Source: Rhodobacter sp. (lineage in GTDB: Bacteria > Pseudomonadota > Alphaproteobacteria > Rhodobacterales > Rhodobacteraceae). From it: a stretch of DNA of 12,762 nucleotides. Below the pieces are notes generated by a model that was given only the letters and a program-made list of their open reading frames with translations, had not been told where the DNA came from and made no database searches. This document shows, one piece after another, positions 7,182 through 12,762 of this stretch. Numbering within the stretch: the stretch's first letter is position 1; each line of letters begins with the position of its first letter. The stretch covers positions 1 to 12,762 of the forward strand of contig PNND01000396.1 in the NCBI GenBank assembly GCA_013824045.1, written 5' to 3'. A program made the translations under genes and the position numbers.

Positions 7182-8158
7182 CCGCGCCTGCACCCCGGAT
7201 TGTCGTTGACCGGCTGCATTCTCCCTTTCGCCGCGCCTTGCGCAGTTGGGAGACGATCCTGCTGGTGGTGGCGGTGGCGGTGTTCATCGGGAACACCTTC
7301 CTGTCGCCCTATTTCCTGAATGCGTGGAATCTGTCGGACGCGACCTTCAACTTTACCGAAAAGGCGATGATCGCTTTTGCCATGGCCATGCTGATCGTGG
7401 CCGGCGAGATCGATCTTTCGGTCGCTTCAATCATCGCGTTGGCCTCCACCGCGATGGGGCTGGTGATGACGGCAGGGGCGGGGGTGCCGGTGATCGTGCT
7501 GGTGGGGATCGGCACGGGGCTGATCTGCGGGGCGGTGAACGGGTTTCTGGTGGCGGGGATGGGCCTGCCATCCATCGTGGTGACCATCGGCACGATGAGC
7601 CTGTTTCGCGGCATCGCCTTCATCGTGCTGGGTGATCAGGCCTTTAACGGCTATCCGCCGGAATTCGCTTTCTTTGGGCAGGGTTACGTGTGGTGGGTGA
7701 TTTCCTTTGAACTGGTCCTGTTCATCATCTTCGCGCTGATCTACTGGGCGGTCCTGCATCGATCCACCTTTGGCCGCGCAGTTTATGCCATCGGCAACAA
7801 CGCCACCGCCGCGCAGTTTTCCGGCATAAGGGTGCAGCGGGTGCGGTTCATCCTGTTCCTGCTGACCGGGGTGATGAGCGGGGTGGCGGCGGTATGCCTG
7901 ACCTCGCGCCTCGGCTCCACACGGCCTTCCATCGCGACGGGGTGGGAGTTGGAGGTGGTGACCATGGTGGTGCTGGGCGGCGTGAACATCCTTGGCGGAT
8001 CGGGGACGATTCCGGGGGTGGTGCTGGCAGCGATCATCATGGGGATGGTGACCTTCGGCTTTGGCCTGCTGAATGTGCCAGGCATCGTGATGTCGGTCTT
8101 TTTGGGCGCGCTGCTGATCGGCGTGATCGCGGTGCCGCGTCTGTTGCGGGGGAAGTGA
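7178..8158 (+). CDS. rhaQ: Rhamnose ABC importer, second inner-membrane permease
   Basis: A 326-residue BPD_transp_2 permease, homologous to the preceding gene, that should form a heterodimeric channel with it. It shares the family landmarks: [39 protein letters not shown] and the coupling segment [19 protein letters not shown]. Compared with RhaP it has a longer hydrophilic N-terminus of about 25 residues ahead of the first membrane segment ([12 protein letters not shown]). The start ATG overlaps the rhaP stop (ATGA) and is preceded by GGGAGG inside the end of rhaP. Its own stop overlaps the mutarotase start (TGATG). The use of two different permeases, rather than a homodimer, is typical of the rhamnose system. 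Confidence 0.92.
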   Translation: MTAPAPRIVVDRLHSPFRRALRSWETILLVVAVAVFIGNTFLSPYFLNAWNLSDATFNFTEKAMIAFAMAMLIVAGEIDLSVASIIALASTAMGLVMTAGAGVPVIVLVGIGTGLICGAVNGFLVAGMGLPSIVVTIGTMSLFRGIAFIVLGDQAFNGYPPEFAFFGQGYVWWVISFELVLFIIFALIYWAVLHRSTFGRAVYAIGNNATAAQFSGIRVQRVRFILFLLTGVMSGVAAVCLTSRLGSTRPSIATGWELEVVTMVVLGGVNILGGSGTIPGVVLAAIIMGMVTFGFGLLNVPGIVMSVFLGALLIGVIAVPRLLRGK

Positions 8159-8472
8159 TGGAGAAATACGCGTTCCGCATGCGTCTGAACCCCGGAATGG
8201 AGGCCGAATATCGCAAGCGGCATGATGAGATCTGGCCGGAACTGGTGGACCTGCTGAAGGCGGCGGGGGTGCAGGATTATTCGATCCATCTGGACCGCGA
8301 GACCGGGCATCTGTTCGGCGTGCTGTGGCGGAGCGATAATCATGGGATGGGCGATCTGCCGCTTCATCCGGTGATGCAGCGCTGGTGGGCGCATATGGCC
8401 GATATCATGGAGACAAAGCCCGACAACGAACCCGTGGCGGTGCCGCTGGTCACCGTCTTTCACATGCCATAG
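8158..8472 (+). CDS. rhaU: L-rhamnose mutarotase
   Basis: A 104-residue cytoplasmic enzyme that interconverts the alpha and beta anomers of L-rhamnose, supplying the form used by the isomerase. Its length equals that of E. coli RhaM. The active-site residues known for that family are at the same positions: Y18, H22 (KRHDEIW), Y41 and the tandem tryptophans W76 and W77 (QRWW). The end [17 protein letters not shown] matches the family's conserved tail pattern. The start ATG overlaps the rhaQ stop in TGATG, so translation is probably coupled. It is called rhaU in Rhizobium and rhaM in enteric bacteria. Confidence 0.95.
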   Translation: MEKYAFRMRLNPGMEAEYRKRHDEIWPELVDLLKAAGVQDYSIHLDRETGHLFGVLWRSDNHGMGDLPLHPVMQRWWAHMADIMETKPDNEPVAVPLVTVFHMP

Positions 8473-8475
8473 GCC

Positions 8476-9834
8476 ATGCAGATCATCGCCGTCATCGATA
8501 TCGGCAAGACCAACCTCAAGGTCGCGCTGGTGGACCTGTCGCAGGGGGCAGAGGTTGCGGTGGAAACGCAGCCCAACCGCGTGATCCCGGGCCCGCCCTG
8601 GCCACATTTCGATGTCGCCGGGCAATGGGCCTTTCTATCAGGGGCATTGCGGCGGCTCGCGCGTGGGGCGCGGGTGGAGGGGATCGTGGTGACCACCCAC
8701 GGTGCCTGTGCAGCGCTGCTGGACGCGGAGGGCGGGCTGGCTGCGCCTGTCCTTGATTACGAACATCCCGGCCCGGATGCCCTGCGCGCCGCCTATGACG
8801 CGATCCGACCGCCGTTTTCGCTGACAGGGAGCCCCGCTTTGCCAATGGGGTTGAACCTTGGCGCGCAGTTGCACTGGATGCTGGAACAAGACGCGGGGTT
8901 GCGCGACCGGGTGGCGCAGGTGGTGACGTGGCCGCAGTATTGGGGCTATCGGCTGACCGGAGCGGTGGCATCGGACCTGTCCTCGCTGGGGTGTCACACG
9001 GATCTGTGGAACCCTTGGACGGGCGACTGGTCATCGCTGGTGGAGCGGTTGGGGTTGGCCGGGCGCATGGCCCCGGCGCGCCGTCCGGGGGAGGTTTTGG
9101 GGGTGCTGCATCCCGACTTGCAGGCTGATCTGGGGATCGGGGCGGTGCCGGTGCTCGTGGGGATACATGATTCCAACGCATCGCTGCTGCCGCATCTTTT
9201 GGCACGGAAGGCACCGTTTTCTGTGGTGTCCACAGGGACTTGGGTCATTTCCATGGCAATCGGCGGGTCTGCGGCCCCGCTTGATCCGGCTCGGGATACG
9301 CTGGTGAATGTCAGCGCCTTTGGCCAAGCCGTGCCCTCGGCCCGGTTCATGGGCGGGCGTGAGTTTGACCTGATCCGCGATGGATCGACGGTGGCGGGCG
9401 ATGTGCATGACGCCGAACGGGTGCTGAAGCGCGGGGTGATGCTTTTGCCTTCAGTGGTGGGCGAGAGCGGCCCGTTTCCGGGCCGCAGCGACCGTTGGTC
9501 GGTGACACCTGCGGATGCGGGCGAGCGGGCAGTGGCGCTGGGGTATTATCTGGCGCTGATGACGGGGGAATGCCTGTCGATGATCGGTGCGGCCGGGCCC
9601 AGCCACGTTGAAGGGCCCTTCTGCGCCAATCCCCATTTCCTGCAGATGCTGGCCACGGCGTCGGGGCGGCCCGTCCATGCCTCGGCTGCGCGGACGGGCA
9701 CGGCGCTGGGGGCGGCGATGCTGTTCGGAAAGCCCGTGATGCCTGCGGTTGAGGCGGATGCCATTTTGCCGGACCCGGCGCTTGTGCCCTATGCAGAGGC
9801 GTGGAGGCTGGGGGTTCAGGTCAGCACGCGCTAA
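8476..9834 (+). CDS. rhaK: L-rhamnulokinase (FGGY family)
   Basis: A 452-residue sugar kinase that phosphorylates L-rhamnulose at C-1 with ATP to give L-rhamnulose 1-phosphate. Visible FGGY/actin-fold landmarks are the first phosphate loop DIGKTNLK (8-15), the presumed catalytic aspartate D232 in GIHDSNAS, and the second phosphate loop STGTWVIS (252-259). TGTALGAAMLFG (408-419) near the C-terminus fits the adenosine-binding end. It starts 3 nt after the mutarotase stop and is the last gene of the operon, followed by a terminator. In Rhizobium leguminosarum the corresponding RhaK is required for rhamnose transport as well as phosphorylation. Whether that holds here cannot be read from sequence. 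Confidence 0.92.
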   Translation: MQIIAVIDIGKTNLKVALVDLSQGAEVAVETQPNRVIPGPPWPHFDVAGQWAFLSGALRRLARGARVEGIVVTTHGACAALLDAEGGLAAPVLDYEHPGPDALRAAYDAIRPPFSLTGSPALPMGLNLGAQLHWMLEQDAGLRDRVAQVVTWPQYWGYRLTGAVASDLSSLGCHTDLWNPWTGDWSSLVERLGLAGRMAPARRPGEVLGVLHPDLQADLGIGAVPVLVGIHDSNASLLPHLLARKAPFSVVSTGTWVISMAIGGSAAPLDPARDTLVNVSAFGQAVPSARFMGGREFDLIRDGSTVAGDVHDAERVLKRGVMLLPSVVGESGPFPGRSDRWSVTPADAGERAVALGYYLALMTGECLSMIGAAGPSHVEGPFCANPHFLQMLATASGRPVHASAARTGTALGAAMLFGKPVMPAVEADAILPDPALVPYAEAWRLGVQVSTR

Positions 9835-9835
9835 G

Positions 9836-9864
9836 AGCCCGGCCCCTGCGCCGGGCTTGCTTTT
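9836..9864 (+). terminator. Intrinsic terminator after rhaK
   Basis: A perfect 8-bp stem, AGCCCGGC and GCCGGGCT, with a 6-nt loop, begins 1 nt after the rhaK stop and is followed by TGCTTTT. This marks the probable end of the rhaRSTPQUK transcript and separates it from the haloperoxidase-like gene 95 bp away. The T-run is short and interrupted, so some read-through is possible. I see no convincing promoter in 9865-9929. Confidence 0.78.
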
Positions 9865-9929
9865 GCCCTGCGGATCGTGCTTCGTTTGCCGCAAGACGCT
9901 GGCAAGGCGCGGCGGGGATCGGGGGAAAG

Positions 9930-11249
9930 ATGAACATATTCAAAGGCCTTTATGCGGCTTTGGCTGTGACCGCCTGTCTGGGCGGCACGTCACCTGCATT
10001 GGCCGGGGGCGGGGCGGATCAGCGGTCCGAAGTGCTGGGCAACTGGTATCGCATGATCTTGGAACTGGTGCGCCATACGCCCACCCAGACCCCGCCGGTG
10101 GCCAGCCGGTCCTTTGCCTATACCGCGATCGTCGCCTATGAGGCGACGGCCTCTGGATCGCCCGAATTGCAAACGCTGGCCGGGCAGTTGCGCTGGCTGG
10201 CGCCGCCGCCGGCCCGTGATCCAGGGCTGAGCTATGCCGATGACGTGGTGCTGAATGCCGCCATGGCGCGGGCTGTGGATGTCTATTTCTCCAATACCGG
10301 GCCGACCGGGCAGCGCGCGAAGGCGGCGCTCAATGCCATGCTGGAGGCGAAGGTGGCCGAAGGGGTGGATGCTGAGACGCTGGAACGGTCGGCGGACTAT
10401 GGGTTGATGGTGGCAGAGCATGTGATCGCTGCATCCGCCGATGATGGCGGGGCGGTGGTGGAAAACATGGGTTTCCCCATGACCTACACGCTGGGGGGGG
10501 AGCCGCAGGATTGGGTGCCCACCAACCTGATCCAGTTGCAGCAGGCCCCGCTTTTGCCGAGCTGGGGCAACAACCGCCCGATGATCCTGCCCGATGGCGA
10601 AGCTTGCCCGCTGCCACCCCCTCCCGCCTATTCCGAGGACCCTGCGTCACCGTTCTTTATCGAGGCGATGGAGGTGTATGACACCTCCAAGGCGCTGACG
10701 GATGAGCAGAAGAAGATCGCGCGGTTCTGGTCGGATGATCCGATGCTGTCGCCGACACCGCCCGGGCATTGGGTGGCGATCCTCTTTCAGATCGCCGAGC
10801 GCGATCAGCGCCCGGTAGAGAACCAAGTGGATGCGCTGGTGCGGTTGGGGATAGCCGTGTCGGACGGGTTCATCGTGAATTGGCGCGACAAGTATCTCTA
10901 TGATCTGCTGCGACCCATCACCTATATCCGGCGGGTGATCGACCCGAAATGGGAACCGCTTCTGAACACCCCGCCGTTTCCGGAATACCCCTCCGGCCAT
11001 TCCACCCAGTCAGGCGCGGCGGCGCAGGTTCTGACGGCTGTGTTCGGCGAGGGGTTCGCCTTCACCGACAGCACCCATGTGGATGACGGGCTGGCGGCAC
11101 GCGATTTCCCGGATTTCTGGACGGCGGCCAATGAGGCCGGTATTTCAAGGCTTTACGGAGGAATTCACTTCCGCGCCGCGATTGATAAGGGCCTTGAACA
11201 GGGGGCCTGCGTCGGGGATTTCGTCAATGCCCTGAAAACATGGAAGTGA
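9930..11249 (+). CDS. Exported vanadium-haloperoxidase-like PAP2 family protein
   Basis: A 439-residue secreted protein. A Sec signal peptide ends at ALA (23-25), so the mature protein begins GGGADQ. The C-terminal PAP2/vanadium haloperoxidase domain carries every vanadate/phosphate-binding residue of the superfamily: K321 and R328 (KYLYDLLRP), S355, G356 and H357 (PSGHS), R407 and H413 (SRLYGGIHF). The K-to-R spacing of 7 and R-to-H spacing of 6 equal those in Curvularia chloroperoxidase. It may be a bromo-, iodo- or chloroperoxidase or an acid phosphatase; sequence alone does not decide. It should act in the periplasm or outside the cell. ATG 9930 is preceded by GGGGGAAAG and starts the signal peptide; an upstream in-frame extension to 9801 would overlap rhaK and bury that signal. 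It is followed 5 nt later by a CRTAC1-like gene. A G8 run occurs at 10493-10500. Confidence 0.88.
   Translation: MNIFKGLYAALAVTACLGGTSPALAGGGADQRSEVLGNWYRMILELVRHTPTQTPPVASRSFAYTAIVAYEATASGSPELQTLAGQLRWLAPPPARDPGLSYADDVVLNAAMARAVDVYFSNTGPTGQRAKAALNAMLEAKVAEGVDAETLERSADYGLMVAEHVIAASADDGGAVVENMGFPMTYTLGGEPQDWVPTNLIQLQQAPLLPSWGNNRPMILPDGEACPLPPPPAYSEDPASPFFIEAMEVYDTSKALTDEQKKIARFWSDDPMLSPTPPGHWVAILFQIAERDQRPVENQVDALVRLGIAVSDGFIVNWRDKYLYDLLRPITYIRRVIDPKWEPLLNTPPFPEYPSGHSTQSGAAAQVLTAVFGEGFAFTDSTHVDDGLAARDFPDFWTAANEAGISRLYGGIHFRAAIDKGLEQGACVGDFVNALKTWK
11242..11246 (+). promoter_or_regulatory. Ribosome binding site for the CRTAC1-like gene
   Basis: GGAAG, lying within the last codons and stop region of the haloperoxidase-like gene, is 8 nt before ATG 11255. 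It supports that start over in-frame ATG 11240 or GTG 11246. Confidence 0.55.
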
Positions 11250-11254
11250 TCCGG

Positions 11255-12762
11255 ATGCGCGCCCTTAGCCTTTTGTTAACCACGATAAGCGCCTCTGCAG
11301 CCTTCGCGCAGGACCCGGCCGTTCCCCGCTTTGTGGAAGAGACAGAAGCCGCAGGTTTCACCCACAGCTTCAACGGGGAATGGGAGTTCATGGTGGGTGG
11401 TGGCGCGGCAGTGTTCGACTGCTCGGGCGATGGGCTGCCCGAGGTGTTTGCTGCGGGGGGCACGGCCCCGGCGCAGTTGTTCCGCAATGACAGCGAAGTG
11501 GGCGGTGCGCTGCGCTTGACCCCTGTTGAGAGCGGGCTGGAGATGGACTCCGTCTCGGGCGGGTATCCGATCGACATTGATTCCGATGGTGTGATCGACT
11601 TGGCTGTGATGCGGGTGGGCGATGACCGGCTGATGCGGGGCCTTGGCGATTGCCGGTTCGAGGATGCCAGCGCGGATTGGGGGTTTGACGGGCTGGACCT
11701 GTGGTCTACCGCCTTTGCCGCAACCTGGGAGAAGGGGGCGGACTGGCCGACCTTGGCGGTGGGCACCTATATCGACAGGACGGAAGAGGCTTTTCCTTGG
11801 GGGAATTGCACGGCCAACCACCTTTACCGCCCCGACGGCAAGGGTTTTGCCGCGCCCTTGCCGTTGGAGCCGGGGTTTTGCGCGCTGTCGATCCTGTTCA
11901 CCGACTGGGACAGGCAAGGGACGCCCGATCTGCGGGTGTCGAATGATCGCGAATACTACAAGGGCGGGCAGGAGCAGATGTGGCGCATCGAACCCGGCCA
12001 ACCGCCGGTGGCCTTTACCGAAGCGGATGGCTGGCAGCGGCTGCGCATTTGGGGGATGGGCATCGCGCAGGAGGACCTGAATTTCGATGGTTTTCCTGAA
12101 TTTTATCTGACCAGCATGGCGGATAACAAATTGCAGACGTTGGCCGAAGTTCCGGCCGAAGGGCCGCCCCAGCCGCGCTATCGCGACATCGCGCTGAAAT
12201 CCGGGGTCACGGCACATCGGCCCTATATGGGCGATGATCTGCGACCGTCCACCGCGTGGCATGCGCAGTTTGGCGATGTGAACAATGATGGGCTGTCCGA
12301 TCTGTTCGTGGTGAAGGGAAATGTCTGGGCGATGCCGGATTTTGCGATGGCGGACCCTAACAACCTGTTGTTGCAGCGTCCGGATGGCACTTTCATGGAG
12401 GCGGGTGACAAGTCCGGGGTGGCATCCGTCCGGCAGGGGCGCGGGGGGGCGCTGGCCGATCTGAACGGCGATGGCTGGCTGGATATGGTGGTGATCAACC
12501 GCAACGAACCGGCGCAGGTCTGGCGGAATATGGGCGCGGGATCAGGGCATTGGGTGCAGATCGCGCTGTCGATGCCGGGGGCGAACCGCCATGCCATCGG
12601 GGCCTGGGTCGAGGTGAAGCTTGCCGATGGGCGCGTGCAACAACGTGAGGTGACAATTGGCGGGGGCCATGTCGGTGGCGTGCTGGGCTGGCAGCATTTC
12701 GGGCTGGGTGCGGCGGAGGCGACGGAGGTGCGGGTGCGCTGGCCGGATGGGAGCGAGGGGCC
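11255..12762 (+). CDS. Exported FG-GAP/ASPIC-UnbV (CRTAC1-like) protein, partial at the C-terminus
   Basis: At least 502 residues, running off the right edge. A signal peptide (MRALSLLLTTISASAAFA, cleavage before QDP) sends it out of the cytoplasm. The body is a predicted beta-propeller of FG-GAP/VCBS repeats, shown by calcium-loop motifs DCSGDG (55-60), DIDSDG (107-112), DLNFDG (274-279), DVNNDG (341-346) and DLNGDG (402-407), plus a degenerate DWDRQG (217-222). Residues from about 443 on match the ASPIC/UnbV C-terminal domain: GANRHAIGA, the glycine-rich IGGGHVGG, HFGLG and RWPDG. That domain usually closes such proteins, so only a short tail is probably missing. Its molecular function is not established; family members are thought to be extracellular adhesion or scaffold-like proteins. 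It lies 5 nt after the haloperoxidase-like gene, so the two are very likely co-expressed. Confidence 0.87.
   Translation, partial: MRALSLLLTTISASAAFAQDPAVPRFVEETEAAGFTHSFNGEWEFMVGGGAAVFDCSGDGLPEVFAAGGTAPAQLFRNDSEVGGALRLTPVESGLEMDSVSGGYPIDIDSDGVIDLAVMRVGDDRLMRGLGDCRFEDASADWGFDGLDLWSTAFAATWEKGADWPTLAVGTYIDRTEEAFPWGNCTANHLYRPDGKGFAAPLPLEPGFCALSILFTDWDRQGTPDLRVSNDREYYKGGQEQMWRIEPGQPPVAFTEADGWQRLRIWGMGIAQEDLNFDGFPEFYLTSMADNKLQTLAEVPAEGPPQPRYRDIALKSGVTAHRPYMGDDLRPSTAWHAQFGDVNNDGLSDLFVVKGNVWAMPDFAMADPNNLLLQRPDGTFMEAGDKSGVASVRQGRGGALADLNGDGWLDMVVINRNEPAQVWRNMGAGSGHWVQIALSMPGANRHAIGAWVEVKLADGRVQQREVTIGGGHVGGVLGWQHFGLGAAEATEVRVRWPDGSEG

Noticed and set aside
3588..8158. An alternative identity of the importer as a ribose or autoinducer-2 ABC system.
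   Set aside because: The neighbouring mutarotase, rhamnulokinase, rhamnulose-phosphate aldolase and rhamnose isomerase fix the pathway as L-rhamnose.
9801..9929. An N-terminal extension of the haloperoxidase-like gene starting at 9801.
   Set aside because: It would overlap the end of rhaK, run through the terminator and place 43 polar residues ahead of a clear signal peptide at 9930.

Overview
The window is GC-rich and gene-dense, with Shine-Dalgarno-led genes and short or overlapping junctions. Gene content and order match the L-rhamnose catabolic locus described in Rhizobium (rhaDI divergent from rhaRSTPQUK). Together with the base composition and the A/T-rich palindromes inside a GC-rich operon, this points to an alphaproteobacterium, most likely in or near the Rhodobacteraceae. 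That placement is an inference from gene order and protein character, not from a search.

Layout. Positions 1-2566 (minus strand) hold a two-gene operon: a fused rhamnulose-1-phosphate aldolase/lactaldehyde dehydrogenase, followed by an L-rhamnose isomerase cut off by the left window edge. Positions 2567-2742 are a 176-bp divergent control region with repeated TGATTGA motifs and back-to-back promoter-like elements. Positions 2743-9834 (plus strand) hold a seven-gene operon: DeoR-type repressor, periplasmic binding protein, double ABC ATPase, two permeases, rhamnose mutarotase and rhamnulokinase. It is punctuated by a 10-bp GC hairpin after the binding-protein gene and by two abutting 22-bp palindromes between the ATPase and first permease genes. 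It ends in an intrinsic terminator at 9836-9864. Positions 9930 to the right edge hold a separate two-gene unit: an exported vanadium-haloperoxidase-like PAP2 protein with a complete vanadate-type active site, and an exported FG-GAP/ASPIC-UnbV (CRTAC1-like) protein that runs off the window close to its C-terminus.

How it works together. L-rhamnose is captured by RhaS, imported by RhaTPQ, epimerised by RhaU, isomerised to L-rhamnulose (RhaA-type enzyme), phosphorylated by RhaK, and cleaved by the aldolase domain to dihydroxyacetone phosphate and L-lactaldehyde. The fused dehydrogenase domain then oxidises the lactaldehyde. RhaR probably represses both directions from the shared intergenic region.

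Most of the window is a recognisable pathway. The least explained parts are the haloperoxidase-like/CRTAC1-like pair, the double palindrome, and the symmetrical operator layout.
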